Position numbers and translations under genes: made by a program
In this document: piece by piece, positions 9,459-18,950 of the stretch
Layout: the number at the start of each line of letters is the position of its first letter
How positions within the stretch are numbered: the stretch's first letter is position 1
Assembly: GCA_038400315.1 (NCBI GenBank)
Contig: CP151667.1
Location: 4,971,174 to 5,035,173 of the forward strand
Length of the DNA stretch: 64,000 bases
From: Isosphaeraceae bacterium EP7
Lineage (GTDB): Bacteria > Planctomycetota > Planctomycetia > Isosphaerales > Isosphaeraceae
Reading direction: 5' to 3'
Notes under the pieces: model-generated
Told to the model about the DNA's origin: nothing
Seen by the model: the letters and a program-made list of their open reading frames with translations, nothing else
Database searches by the model: none

Positions 9459-10823
9459 ATGACCCTGGGCCTTCGCGTCCGCCTGTCGATCATGATGTTC
9501 CTCCAGTACTTCATCTGGGGGATCTGGCTGCCCAACGTCGCGCAGCACCTCGGCGATAATGGAATCAAGCTGGCGCCGGTCGCGATCGGCTGGATCTTCA
9601 CCGTCTACGGCTTCGGCGCCATCATCGGCCCGTTCGTCGTCGGTCAGCTTGCGGACCGCTACTTCTCCACCGAGAAGATCATGTTCTTCTGCCATTTCAT
9701 CGGCGGATTTTTACTGATCGCATCGGCGTACGTCACCACGTTCTGGCCGCTTTTCGGCCTCCTCTTCCTCTACTGCAACCTCTACATGCCCACAATGGGC
9801 CTGTCCAACTCGATCACGTTTCGCAGCCTGGGCGAGGGGAATCAGCAATTCTTCCCGGGCATCAGGCTGTGGGGGACGATCGGCTGGATCATCGCCGGCC
9901 TGATGTTCGCCGCCTATCTGGATTACAACAACCTCGGCTTCTATAAGATGTTCGCCGACCTGCTCGGCATGACCGGCCCCTTCGAGAGCTTCCTGGGCTG
10001 GTGGAGGACGGCCGTCGTCCCGTCTCTGAAGCAACTGCACGCGATCTCGATCGTCGGCGAGCCGAATTTCAGGGACTGCCTGCGCGTCGCCGGCCTGATT
10101 TCGATCCTGTACGGGTTCTATTGCTTGCTGCTCCCGCACACCCCGCCCGTGCCCGCCAAGGACACCGATCCGATCGACAAGAAGTCGGCGGTGCTCGAGA
10201 GCCTGGAACTGATGCGCTTCCCCTCGTTCGCGGTGCTCGTCATCGTCACGGGGCTCGTCGGCATCATGCTGGCGTTCTACTTCGCCTGCGAGAGCTACTT
10301 CCTGGAGTCGGTCGGCATCGACCCCAAGAACATCGCCGCGTTCATGACCATCGGCCAGATCGCCGAGTTGGTCGTCATGGCCTTCGTGCCGATGGCCGTG
10401 GCCAAGTTGGGCGTCAAGAATACGATGCTCCTGGGTGCCGGGGCGTGGGCATTGCGTTTTGGCCTTTCCGCGTACGGCCGGCCGCAGTGGCTCATGATCG
10501 TGACCATTGCCCTCCACGGTTTCGCCTTCGGTTTCTTCTTCGTCGTCGCCCAGATGTACGTGGACAAGGCCGCGAGCAAAGACATCAAGGCCACAGCGCA
10601 GAATCTGCTCGTCTTCGTGATCTATGGCATGGGAACCATCGTCGGTAGCGTGATCACCGGCTGGATCCGCGACGCCAACACCGTCGCCGGCGTCGAGAAC
10701 TGGAGGGGCATCTGGATGGGCCCATTCCTGCTCACGCTGGTCTGCATGGTCATCTTCGCCGTCGGCTTCCGCGAGACGTCGATCTCCAAGGAGAAGGTTG
10801 CTGCCGAACTTTTGGACGCTTGA
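9459..10823 (+). CDS. MFS transporter, nucleoside:H+ symporter (NupG/XapB-like) type
   Basis: A 454-residue inner-membrane protein with about 12 hydrophobic segments. The ATG at 9459 is preferred over an in-frame TTG at 9453 because CCGGAGAG ends about nine bases before it. The N-terminus (LRLSIMMFLQYFIWGIWLP type) and the GQLADRYFSTEK loop between helices 2 and 3 match the nucleoside:H+ symporter group of the major facilitator superfamily, widespread in planctomycetes. The real substrate is untested. A hairpin follows at 10843-10873. Confidence 0.88.
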   Translation: MTLGLRVRLSIMMFLQYFIWGIWLPNVAQHLGDNGIKLAPVAIGWIFTVYGFGAIIGPFVVGQLADRYFSTEKIMFFCHFIGGFLLIASAYVTTFWPLFGLLFLYCNLYMPTMGLSNSITFRSLGEGNQQFFPGIRLWGTIGWIIAGLMFAAYLDYNNLGFYKMFADLLGMTGPFESFLGWWRTAVVPSLKQLHAISIVGEPNFRDCLRVAGLISILYGFYCLLLPHTPPVPAKDTDPIDKKSAVLESLELMRFPSFAVLVIVTGLVGIMLAFYFACESYFLESVGIDPKNIAAFMTIGQIAELVVMAFVPMAVAKLGVKNTMLLGAGAWALRFGLSAYGRPQWLMIVTIALHGFAFGFFFVVAQMYVDKAASKDIKATAQNLLVFVIYGMGTIVGSVITGWIRDANTVAGVENWRGIWMGPFLLTLVCMVIFAVGFRETSISKEKVAAELLDA

Positions 10824-10842
10824 TCGACCTGGGCACGTCTTT

Positions 10843-10873
10843 GCCCCGACCGTCCACTTCTGGCGGTCGGGGC
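10843..10873 (+). terminator. Inverted repeat, possible terminator after the MFS gene
   Basis: GCCCCGACCG at 10843-10852 pairs exactly with 10864-10873 across an 11-base loop. It sits 20 bases after the MFS stop and 38 bases before the next gene on the same strand. No T tract follows, so it may only partly terminate. Confidence 0.45.
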
Positions 10874-10910
10874 GAAGGCGGCACGTTTCTCGAGGTGGAG
10901 AGCCGGACCG

Positions 10911-12206
10911 ATGCCAGACATTCACCTCGCCCGGTTTCAGGTCGACGCGACCCCGCCGATCGGGCACCCGCTCTGCGGCGGCTGGATCAAGCCGGTCGTC
11001 GGCGTTGACGACCCGCTCTGGCTGCGTGGGATCGTCTTGCAAGGGGCGGGGGATCCCATCGTCCTGGCGTCCCTCGACTGGACCGGCCTGATGAACGAGT
11101 CGCACCGCCTCTGGGTGGAGACTCTGGCCAAGGCTGCACACACCAGCCCCGATCGCGTCGCTCTGCATTGCGTCCACCAGCACAACGCCCCGTTCGTCGA
11201 CCGCGACGGAAATGCCTTGCTGAAGAAGGCAGGGGCGACTCAGCTCATCTCCGATGATGGGTTCGTCGAGGCCCTGATGGAGCGTTCAGCCGCGTCGGTC
11301 CGGGATTCGATCGTCGGCTCCAAGCCGATCGACCGGGTTCGAGTCGGCCATGCCGAGGTCAAGCAGGTGGCCTGCAACAGGCGGGTCATCGGCCAGGACG
11401 GCAAGATCAGGTTCACCCGCACGAGCTCGACGACGGACCCCGCCGCACGAGCCGAGCCCGAGGGAGTGATCGACCCGATCTTACGATCGATCAGCTTCGG
11501 AAGTGGTGACCGGACCCTCGCCCGGCTCTACTACTACACAACCCACCCGATGAGCTACTACGGCGACGGGCGGGTCACGTCCGACTTCGTCGGCCTCGCC
11601 CGCGCGCGCCGAGACGCCGACGAGCCCGAGACCCAGCACCTTTACTTCACCGGCTCCGCCGGCAACGTCACGGCGGGCAAGTACAACGACGGTTCGAAGC
11701 CGATGCGCGCGATCCTCACCGATCGAGTCCACGCCGCCATGGTCGCCGCCGACGCGGGCTCTCAGTCTCACCCACTCGAGAAGATGAGCTGGACTACGTC
11801 TCCGGTTGATTTCACGTCTCGCGAAGACCTCGACCTCGATGCCCTGAAGGCAATCGTCGCCAATTCGTCTAAATCGGTCGTCGATCGGAACCGTTCGGCC
11901 ATGACGTGCGGATGGCTCATGAGGGCCGCAACCAAACGCCCGATCCTCCTATCCAGGCTCGATCTCGGTTCGGCAAATCTACTCCATCTGCCGGCCGAGA
12001 CGTTCGTGGAATATCAGCTCGCGGCCCAGGCAGCATTCGGTGCAACCCCCCTGGCTGTTGCCGCTTATGGCGATGGTGGACCATGGTATATCCCCCTCAG
12101 GAAGTCGTATGGCGAGGGGGGATATGAGCCGTCGGTCTCGTTCGTCAGCCCGAGCACCGAGCCTGAGTACCGTAAGTTGATCTGGGAACTGCTCAAGCGG
12201 CAGTAA
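10911..12206 (+). CDS. Neutral/alkaline ceramidase-like hydrolase domain protein
   Basis: A 431-residue protein resembling the N-terminal catalytic region of the neutral/alkaline non-lysosomal ceramidase family as found in planctomycetes. Visible landmarks are the opening ARFQVDATPPIGHPLCGGW, a WLRGIVL strand, LHCVHQHNAP (His-x-His, about residues 84-93, candidate zinc ligands), YYTTHPMSYYGDGRVTSDF with a further His, and FTGSAGNVTAGKYN. No signal peptide is evident, so unlike true ceramidases it may be cytoplasmic. Family proteins in this phylum are common and uncharacterised; ceramide as substrate is an assumption. Confidence 0.75.
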   Translation: MPDIHLARFQVDATPPIGHPLCGGWIKPVVGVDDPLWLRGIVLQGAGDPIVLASLDWTGLMNESHRLWVETLAKAAHTSPDRVALHCVHQHNAPFVDRDGNALLKKAGATQLISDDGFVEALMERSAASVRDSIVGSKPIDRVRVGHAEVKQVACNRRVIGQDGKIRFTRTSSTTDPAARAEPEGVIDPILRSISFGSGDRTLARLYYYTTHPMSYYGDGRVTSDFVGLARARRDADEPETQHLYFTGSAGNVTAGKYNDGSKPMRAILTDRVHAAMVAADAGSQSHPLEKMSWTTSPVDFTSREDLDLDALKAIVANSSKSVVDRNRSAMTCGWLMRAATKRPILLSRLDLGSANLLHLPAETFVEYQLAAQAAFGATPLAVAAYGDGGPWYIPLRKSYGEGGYEPSVSFVSPSTEPEYRKLIWELLKRQ

Positions 12207-12301
12207 TCCGCCGCAAAGGAGGGCAGGATTCGACCGGCGCGCTAGAATGGAGGCGACAGGCCGGTCCCTTCCTTTGTCTTGCTTGAGGAGGTCGTCGAGC
12301 G

Positions 12302-14725
12302 ATGCCGCTTCTTCGAGTGCACGCGCTCCTCGCTGCCCTGGCCTTGGTCCCTCTCATTGGCAGTCCGTCGCCCGCTGACGAGGTGGACCGGCACGTCTCG
12401 AACCTGCGCCAGCAATTCGAAGACTCGGTCGTCCCGGTCGCCCAGCGCGAGCGGATCGCGCTCGAGGCGGCTGCCACGCTCGACCGGGCGGCCCATGCGG
12501 CTCCGACGGCCGAAGCATCTCGCGCCCGTTGGGGCCAGGCTGTCGCGTTGCTCGACGACTTCGGCAAGACGCACCCCGATCAGCCGCGTCGTCGAGAGTT
12601 CGAGTTCCAGGCGGCCGTCTACCTCTGGGCCAATGCCCGAAGTCTCATCGAGCAGGCAGAAACTGCGTCGGATGCCAAGCCTCTCCGGGGGCAGGCCATC
12701 GAGTTCCTCGATGAAGCGATCGGTCGGCTGAAGCGGATCGAAGGGTCGCATTACGTTGCGGCCGAGGTCCTCGACCAGAACATCCGCTTCCGCCTGGCTC
12801 AGGCGTTGATCGACCGAGTTGACCTGACTCCCGAAGACATCGAGGCCCGCAATCGCTCGGAAAAGCTCGGGTTGTCGCTCCTCGAACTCCCGATCACCGA
12901 GCCCGGACTTCGAGGATATGCCCTGCTCCTCAAGTCGGAACTGCTAACCAGGATGGGTGCCCAGCGAGACCCGGGGACGGGGGCTCTGACAGATGAGGCC
13001 GATCGGAAGGCCAACCTCGACCGGGCCGACCAGGCGATCGAGGCTGCCGCACGTAACGCCCCCCCACCCCCAGCCTTCGCCCTCCTGGAAGCTCGCGTGG
13101 CGGTCGTCGTGGCCCGCCGCAGCTTTCCCGAGGCAATCCAGCTGATTGATGCCGCCAAGGGAGACGAGCTCGCCCGGGTCGCGTTGGCCGTTCGCGTCCG
13201 TCTCGCTCAGCGGGCGACGCTGAACGAGGACGATTCGACTCGGCCGACCCTCGATACCGAGATCCTCGGTCGGCTACTGAAGGTTGAAAAACGAAACGAA
13301 CCCGAGATCATCCGGGCTCGTTTGGCAGTCGGTCGCTCGATCCGAACGCTGGCACCGACTTCAGAACCGCGAGAGTTCGGCCTGCTGGCCGCATGTCGGC
13401 TGGCAGCGGGCGATCCCAAAGGGGCCGCCGAGATCGCCGAGCAAGGGGCTGAACGTGCCGTCGTCCTGGGCCGCAAGCCCGAGGCGACGTCGTTGCGAAT
13501 GAGGGCGGGAGCGATCCTGTTCCAGGCCGCACTCTATTCAGCCGTTGAAGGACCCTTGACCCGGGTCATAGACGACCCCGATGCTGGTCCATCTCGACCC
13601 AAAGCGAGCATGATCCGGGCGATGGCCCGAGGTCGAGGGCTTGCTGCCGGTCAGGCTGGCTCCACGGCTGCCTCCTACCAGAAGGCCCTGGAAGACCATC
13701 TCAAGGCCTATCCCGACGACCCGACGGCGGGAGAAGCAGCCTGGCTGCTGGCCCGCGTCTGCCGAGTCGATGGCCGGACCAAAGATGCCGTCAAACTCCT
13801 CGGGGCGGTCCCGAAATCGCACCCTCGCTGGCTCGATGCTCGCCGATCCATGGCCGAGATTGACCAGCAGGCCCTGGAATCGGCCAGTCAGACCGGCGAT
13901 CGTACCCAGGTCCGCGCCGATGCCGAGGCCGCCCGGGTCCGGATTGCCGACAATCTGTCCGTCGCGAAGACGGATGCTGAGAGGACGTCGATCGAGCTCG
14001 ACCGTGTACGCCTCGAACTGATCCCGGACGTCGGAAGCTCCGAAGTCGCCCGGGACATCTGCGATCGGCTCCTCAAGGCCTCGGTAACGCCGGAGTTACG
14101 AGACTCGGTCCGCCGGCTGCGGATCGTCGCGCTGGCCAAGCTCAACCGGATGATCGAGGCCGAGCAGGAGACGCGTGACCTGGTCACCCGCTCCTCCGCC
14201 GCAGACCTCCTCCGTATCGCCCGTCTCCTCGATCAGAATGCCGTGGCTTCCGATAGCGAGGTCGTCCGCCGTCGCTTCGGGATGCTCATGAGCCTGATGA
14301 CCGACAAGGTGGTCCGCGATCTGGAGACGCTTTCGGCCGACCTGAAAGTCGAGGCCAATCTCCGCAATGCCCGCGCCTTGCTATTGAGCGGGAACATTCA
14401 GGTCGCTCGAAGGGCACTGGCCACCGTCGCGACGTCGTCGTCACTGAGCGATGACCAGCTCAAGGATCTGGCCGATTCTTACGACCGACTCGATGCCCAA
14501 GGGCTCGTCGTCGAGGTCCAGCGTCTTCGAGGGCGCAAGCAGGAGACGGGATCTCCAGCATGGTTCGACGCCCGATATGGCCAGGCTTTGGCCTATTACC
14601 GGGCGGGCCAGGCTGAGGAGGCTCGCCAGCTTATTGATGGCACGGCGATCCTCCACCCGGAGCTCGGCGGCGGCGAGATCCGGGCCAAGTTCGATCGGCT
14701 CCGTCAGCGATTGGGCAAGGACTGA
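12302..14725 (+). CDS. Exported helical-repeat (TPR-like) protein
   Basis: An 807-residue protein with a strong ribosome site (GAGGAGG) and a signal peptide (hydrophobic residues about 7-24, ending SPADE). The rest is almost wholly alpha-helical, with alanine- and leucine-rich A-x-x-L-x-x-A periodicity and segments such as AAWLLARVCRVDGRTKDAVKLL and WFDARYGQALAYYRAGQAEEARQLI that look like degenerate tetratricopeptide repeats, so a periplasmic scaffold is the best guess. Residues known to give enzymatic function are not seen. Its last 22 bases overlap, tail to tail, the 3' end of lptB on the other strand. Confidence 0.75.
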   Translation: MPLLRVHALLAALALVPLIGSPSPADEVDRHVSNLRQQFEDSVVPVAQRERIALEAAATLDRAAHAAPTAEASRARWGQAVALLDDFGKTHPDQPRRREFEFQAAVYLWANARSLIEQAETASDAKPLRGQAIEFLDEAIGRLKRIEGSHYVAAEVLDQNIRFRLAQALIDRVDLTPEDIEARNRSEKLGLSLLELPITEPGLRGYALLLKSELLTRMGAQRDPGTGALTDEADRKANLDRADQAIEAAARNAPPPPAFALLEARVAVVVARRSFPEAIQLIDAAKGDELARVALAVRVRLAQRATLNEDDSTRPTLDTEILGRLLKVEKRNEPEIIRARLAVGRSIRTLAPTSEPREFGLLAACRLAAGDPKGAAEIAEQGAERAVVLGRKPEATSLRMRAGAILFQAALYSAVEGPLTRVIDDPDAGPSRPKASMIRAMARGRGLAAGQAGSTAASYQKALEDHLKAYPDDPTAGEAAWLLARVCRVDGRTKDAVKLLGAVPKSHPRWLDARRSMAEIDQQALESASQTGDRTQVRADAEAARVRIADNLSVAKTDAERTSIELDRVRLELIPDVGSSEVARDICDRLLKASVTPELRDSVRRLRIVALAKLNRMIEAEQETRDLVTRSSAADLLRIARLLDQNAVASDSEVVRRRFGMLMSLMTDKVVRDLETLSADLKVEANLRNARALLLSGNIQVARRALATVATSSSLSDDQLKDLADSYDRLDAQGLVVEVQRLRGRKQETGSPAWFDARYGQALAYYRAGQAEEARQLIDGTAILHPELGGGEIRAKFDRLRQRLGKD

Positions 14726-15606
14726 GACGGCTCGTCGTCGAGATGATCGATCAGGACGTCGCCCCCGACTCCGGCAGGCGACTCGGAGGAGCCGGATCCA
14801 TCGATCGCTCGGCCGTCCCCGGCGGGACCTTCGACCCCGTGGCGGTGCCTTCGGTCGAGTAGATGGCCCGCGTCGAACCGCTCGCCGATGTAAACCCGCC
14901 TTACCTCGGGGTTGTTCAGGATCGAGTCTCGATCTCCCTCGGCGATGACCTTCCCCGCGGCGATCAAATAATTGCGGTCGGTCACATCCAGCGTTTCGCG
15001 GACGTTGTGGTCAGTCAGCAAGATCCCCAGATTCTGCCGCTCGGCCAGCGCCCTGATCTCGACCTGGATCTCTCCGACCGTCTTCGGGTCGATGCCCGCG
15101 AACGGCTCGTCCAGCATGATCAGCTTGGGATGCGTGATCAGGGAGCGGGCGATTTCCAGCCGGCGCCGCTCGCCGCCCGAGACTCGATTGGCCTTGGTGT
15201 AGCGAATCTTGGTCAGGCCGAAGAGTTCGAGCAGCTCATCCTGGCGGATCTTGCGCTCGCGGCGATTGACCCCTGGCAGGGTTTCCAGGATCGCCATCAA
15301 GTTATTCTCGACGGTCAGCTGCTTGAAGACGCTGGATTCCTGAGCCAGATAGCCCATTCCGGCGCGAGCCCGCAGGTACATCGCTTGGCGAGTGACGTCT
15401 TGACCGTCGAAAATGACCGAGCCGGCGTCGGCGTCGACCAGACCGATGGTCATCCGGAAGCTGGTGGTCTTGCCGGCGCCGTTAGGGCCAAGCAGGCCGA
15501 CAACCTCGCCGGGATGGACCTCGAAGTTCACTCCGTCGACCACCTTGCGGCGGCTCCGGCGCCATCCGTACGACTTTTCCAGGCCTCGAACGTCGAGCAG
15601 GGCCAT
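14704..15606 (-). CDS. lptB: LPS export ABC transporter ATP-binding protein LptB
   Basis: A 300-residue ABC ATPase with an AAGGAGG ribosome site eight bases before the ATG. Motifs: Walker A GPNGAGKTTSF (about residues 39-49), Q-loop YLAQESSVFKQLTVENN, signature VSGGERRRLEIARSL, Walker B LIMLDEPFAGIDP and H-loop LLTDHN. The Q-loop and signature context are those of LptB, which powers lipopolysaccharide extraction from the inner membrane with LptFG. The family is normally about 240 residues; here a charged, glycine-rich tail of about 55 residues (GHLLDRRHRHG onwards) follows. No lptFG or lptC is in the window. The 3' end overlaps the preceding plus-strand gene by 22 bases. Confidence 0.9.
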   Translation of the reverse strand: MALLDVRGLEKSYGWRRSRRKVVDGVNFEVHPGEVVGLLGPNGAGKTTSFRMTIGLVDADAGSVIFDGQDVTRQAMYLRARAGMGYLAQESSVFKQLTVENNLMAILETLPGVNRRERKIRQDELLELFGLTKIRYTKANRVSGGERRRLEIARSLITHPKLIMLDEPFAGIDPKTVGEIQVEIRALAERQNLGILLTDHNVRETLDVTDRNYLIAAGKVIAEGDRDSILNNPEVRRVYIGERFDAGHLLDRRHRHGVEGPAGDGRAIDGSGSSESPAGVGGDVLIDHLDDEPSQSLPNR

Positions 15607-15667
15607 CGGCCGATCCTCCTTGATCTGCCTCGTCGCGATCGCGTCGAAACGCCCGTTCGCGGTCGGG

Positions 15668-17395
15668 TCAGCGGATGAGTGTCATCCGCTCGAAATAGGG
15701 CCGGAACGGTACACGCCAGTCGGAGCCCACTCGGATCTCGGGGCCAAACGGCTTGCCGTGGGGCCAGTAGATGAAGAACGCCTTGCCGATTAGGAGCGAC
15801 CGCGGGACCTCCCACGACTCGCGGATCGAGGGATCCCAGCCATTGGTCTGGTCCTCCTCAAGCTGGTCGCGTGTCCCCCACTGCCGGCCGTCCTTGCTCC
15901 GCGGGCTGTTGTCCCCCATCATCATGAACCGATCGGGGCCGATCTTGTAATCGCGCGGCTCCAGCGTGCCGAGCCAGGCGAAGTGGGTCTGGTCCGACAG
16001 GATGTCGATCAGGTCCGAGGCGTTCCTCGGCTCTCGGCCTTCCCAGAGGCCGTTGTAATCGACCTCCCCGGGAACCTGGGTATAGTAGATATCCCGACTT
16101 ACGGCAAGCCCGCTCACCGCGGCTCTCATCCCGCCGCGAACCCGGATTCTCACCGGGCTGAGGTCCTCCGCAGTCGGCGCCGGACGCTCCTTCCCCTCGT
16201 CGTCATAAGTCCGCCCTTCGCCGAAGGGCAAAGATCCGTTGACCCAGAGCGTCAGGCGGTTGTCGACGTTGGCGAACTCGATCCGGCTCGTCTGACCGGC
16301 TTTCAAGTCGAGATCGATGGGCTCGCCGAGGGTTGCGTTGCCGTGAGAGAGGCTGACGATTCCGTCTGAGAGATCGATCGTGCAACGATTACTGACACCG
16401 CCTTCGATCAGTTCGACTTCGACGATGCCTTTGGGGTCGTCGAACTTCAGATCAAACGAAGTGGTCAGGTCGCCGACCCAGTGAGGCTGGCGCCAGGACG
16501 AGTCCCAGTTTCTCGGCGACCCGGCGAGGATCCCGGTGTTGTAGGAGTAGAAATCGGTGATCAGGCTCGCCTTGGGCGACTTGGCCGGGGTCTGGCCCGC
16601 GGCAAGCTCGGACCATTGGTCAGGATCGGGGATGAGGTGGCGATACCTCAACTCGGAGTCGGCCTTTTCCTCAGCCTGGAAGGTCCCCGGGGAGGTCTCT
16701 GAGAAGCCTTTCTCCCCCTTCCACCTCGTCCATTCCGGGCGCTGCGCGAGTGCGGTTGGCCGGTGACGGTCGTCGTTGACGTTCATCTGCATCGCCCGCT
16801 GATGGGCGGTGGGCTTACGCCTGATTGTGAACGGTTCGGCCTCGGCCGCCCGGGTGAGGATGTCGCCGTAATGGATTCGGAGCAGCTCACCGGGCAGGCC
16901 GACGAGACGCTTGATGTAATTTGTCTCGGGCTCTTCGGGATATCGGAAGACAACCACGTCCCACCGCTCGGGGGGGCGGGCGCCGGGGAGGAAAGGCAGT
17001 TCGAAGGGGAACTTGCTGACCAGGATCCGGTCGCCCTTGAAGCTCGGCTGCTCGGCCAGGCCGGTCGCGGTCCATCGGCAGTTGACGCAGACACTCGAGT
17101 CGACACGTAATGGGGGCTTTCTTCGAACCCCCTCCGGTTCCTCGGCGGCATTCACGGTGTAGACGAACCCGCATTGCGGGCAAGCCACCTCCTTGTGATG
17201 GCCCATTAGGGTGGGGGCCATCGAGCCGGTCGGGATGACGAAGGCCTCGGCGTCGAACGCGCGGATCAGGATGGCCAGGATGAAGGCCACGACGATCTGC
17301 TCGACAGTGTCGCGCCACGACTCTTTCGAGGTGGCGGCAACGGGCTTCGGGCTGACGTTGGTCTTCGGTTCAGGCCGAGTGACGGTCCGGCTCAT
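15668..17395 (-). CDS. lepB: Signal peptidase I with cysteine-pair and beta-domain insertions (copy 1)
   Basis: A 575-residue membrane-anchored S26 leader peptidase, about twice the usual size. Transmembrane helix at about residues 33-47; box B FVIPTGSMAPTL with nucleophile Ser58; box D NYIKRLVGLPGE with general-base Lys162; box E MMGDNSPRSKDGRQWG near residue 500. Two insertions are unusual. CPQC (72-75) and CVNC (103-106) between boxes B and C look like a zinc-binding ribbon. About 220 residues (roughly 230-455) between boxes D and E hold a beta-rich domain whose FANVDNRLTLWVNG strand pair resembles concanavalin/DUF1080-like sandwiches. It lies 61 bases upstream of lptB and 45 downstream of a paralogue with the same plan. 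Confidence 0.9.
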   Translation of the reverse strand: MSRTVTRPEPKTNVSPKPVAATSKESWRDTVEQIVVAFILAILIRAFDAEAFVIPTGSMAPTLMGHHKEVACPQCGFVYTVNAAEEPEGVRRKPPLRVDSSVCVNCRWTATGLAEQPSFKGDRILVSKFPFELPFLPGARPPERWDVVVFRYPEEPETNYIKRLVGLPGELLRIHYGDILTRAAEAEPFTIRRKPTAHQRAMQMNVNDDRHRPTALAQRPEWTRWKGEKGFSETSPGTFQAEEKADSELRYRHLIPDPDQWSELAAGQTPAKSPKASLITDFYSYNTGILAGSPRNWDSSWRQPHWVGDLTTSFDLKFDDPKGIVEVELIEGGVSNRCTIDLSDGIVSLSHGNATLGEPIDLDLKAGQTSRIEFANVDNRLTLWVNGSLPFGEGRTYDDEGKERPAPTAEDLSPVRIRVRGGMRAAVSGLAVSRDIYYTQVPGEVDYNGLWEGREPRNASDLIDILSDQTHFAWLGTLEPRDYKIGPDRFMMMGDNSPRSKDGRQWGTRDQLEEDQTNGWDPSIRESWEVPRSLLIGKAFFIYWPHGKPFGPEIRVGSDWRVPFRPYFERMTLIR

Positions 17396-17440
17396 CGGGC
17401 AAGTCCTGCTCAGAAGAGATCGAGTGGCGGCCGAACCGAC

Positions 17441-18907
17441 CTACCGAATGTAGCGGATCTCCCTCGGGTCTGGAACCCAATAGACCGACCGTCCGAACAC
17501 CTTCAGGGGCATGACCTGCCCGGGTAGGTGGACGAGGAACGGCTTGCCGAGGAACATCTCGGCCCGGACCACGGGGCTTAGCTTCCAGAACCGGGAGTCA
17601 TTGGAGACCGCGCTGTTGTCGCCCAGGACGAAGAATTCGCCCTCCTTGAGCTGATAAGGCCGGTCGACACCGAAGGCCTTACGTGTTGCACCTGCCAGAG
17701 CCGCGGTGTAGAAAACGTCGCGGTACAACCGGATCGCGGAAACCTCGGCCCCACTCCCTTCCAATCCCAGCCCGACGGGACTGGCGAAGAGCGAACCGCC
17801 AATAGGGTCCTCGGTCATTTCGAAGTCGATCGGGTCGAAGAGCGGAGTTCCGTCCACGGCGACGATCAACCGCCGGTCCATCAGCGACGCTTCCACGCGC
17901 GAGACGACTGAGCTGTCTGGCGACGAAGTCAGGCTGCCTCGTAGATTCAGGAGCGGCACGATCAGGCCGTTGCGTCGGACCTCGGCCGGCCTGCGACCAT
18001 CGACGGGAAGGCTGATGTAGAACCGATCGCCGTCGCGGCCAATCCGGATCGACAATGAACGGGCCTCGGGCTTGAGGGCGACGTCGACCTCCATCGAGAG
18101 GTCACCCACCGAGTTCTCGCCGCGGAGGTCGCCGCCGTTATAGGGGGAGAAGTCGTTGATCGGTCCGTAGCGGATCCTGTCCGGCTGCCAGTGGCGATAG
18201 TCGAGCCAGTCGATCGTCCCCTCCCCCGAGTCTCCGAGGTCGCGGTGGACGAATCGATTCTGGTCGACCGTCCAGCCACTCGCGGCGTTCCTGGGCCCGT
18301 TCGGGCGTGCCTTGTGGAAGACCCAGCGCGGGAAGCGGTTGGCGTCGGCTGGAAAATAGGTCGAGTCGTGGACCGGGATTCGCATCGCGTGCTGCTGAGC
18401 GAGTGACTTGCGGGCGATCTTTCCATCGATATAGAGGTCGCCGCCCAGGATCTGGACCGACTCCCCGGGCAGGCCCACCACACGCTTAACGTAGGCCTGA
18501 TTCTGCTCCTCGGGGCTTTGGAAAACGGCGACTTCCCAGCGGCGGGGATCTCGCAGGTCATAAAGGTATTTCTGGACGAGCAGGCGGTCGCCGCTGCATT
18601 CCAGCGAGACGCCCTGGTCGAGACTATCGTGACCGCAGTTAGGGCAGACGGCGCGACCGGATCGGCCTTCCTCATCCATGCCGACGGCGAATGGCATCTT
18701 GCAGTTGGCGCAGGGCACGACCCGGTGCATCCCCAGCAGCGTGGGCGCCATCGATCCGGTGGGGACGATGTAGGCCTCGGCGGCGAAGGTGCGGAAGGTC
18801 AGGATGCTGAGGACCAGGACGACGATGAACTCGACGAGGGCCCGGGTCGACCCCTGGGCGACCACGTCTGCGAGTCGGGGCGAGTCGGTCGTCGGCTGGA
18901 GTTGCAT
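17441..18907 (-). CDS. lepB: Signal peptidase I with cysteine-pair and beta-domain insertions (copy 2)
   Basis: A 488-residue paralogue of the next gene downstream. The ATG at 18907 is used; an in-frame TTG at 18931 is possible, and neither has a clear ribosome site. Transmembrane segment about 24-40; box B YIVPTGSMAPTL with Ser52; CANC (66-69) and CPNC (88-91) form the cysteine-pair insertion; box D AYVKRVVGLPGE with Lys141; box E VLGDNSAVSNDSRFW near residue 440. The D-E insertion again contains a strand pair ending VDGTPLF and an AIRLYRDVFYT exit segment matching SRDIYYT in the paralogue, so the architecture arose before the duplication. Overall identity between copies is low outside the boxes, suggesting divided substrates. 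Confidence 0.9.
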   Translation of the reverse strand: MQLQPTTDSPRLADVVAQGSTRALVEFIVVLVLSILTFRTFAAEAYIVPTGSMAPTLLGMHRVVPCANCKMPFAVGMDEEGRSGRAVCPNCGHDSLDQGVSLECSGDRLLVQKYLYDLRDPRRWEVAVFQSPEEQNQAYVKRVVGLPGESVQILGGDLYIDGKIARKSLAQQHAMRIPVHDSTYFPADANRFPRWVFHKARPNGPRNAASGWTVDQNRFVHRDLGDSGEGTIDWLDYRHWQPDRIRYGPINDFSPYNGGDLRGENSVGDLSMEVDVALKPEARSLSIRIGRDGDRFYISLPVDGRRPAEVRRNGLIVPLLNLRGSLTSSPDSSVVSRVEASLMDRRLIVAVDGTPLFDPIDFEMTEDPIGGSLFASPVGLGLEGSGAEVSAIRLYRDVFYTAALAGATRKAFGVDRPYQLKEGEFFVLGDNSAVSNDSRFWKLSPVVRAEMFLGKPFLVHLPGQVMPLKVFGRSVYWVPDPREIRYIR

Positions 18908-18950
18908 CAGGATCGGTGCCCCGCGTTGCAAGGTCGGCCAAGGCGAGCGG

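Noticed and set aside
9711-11183. Long minus-strand frame of 490 codons opposite the MFS transporter gene
   Set aside because: It is the GC-bias shadow of the transporter and ceramidase-like genes, full of Arg, Asp and His with no family motif.
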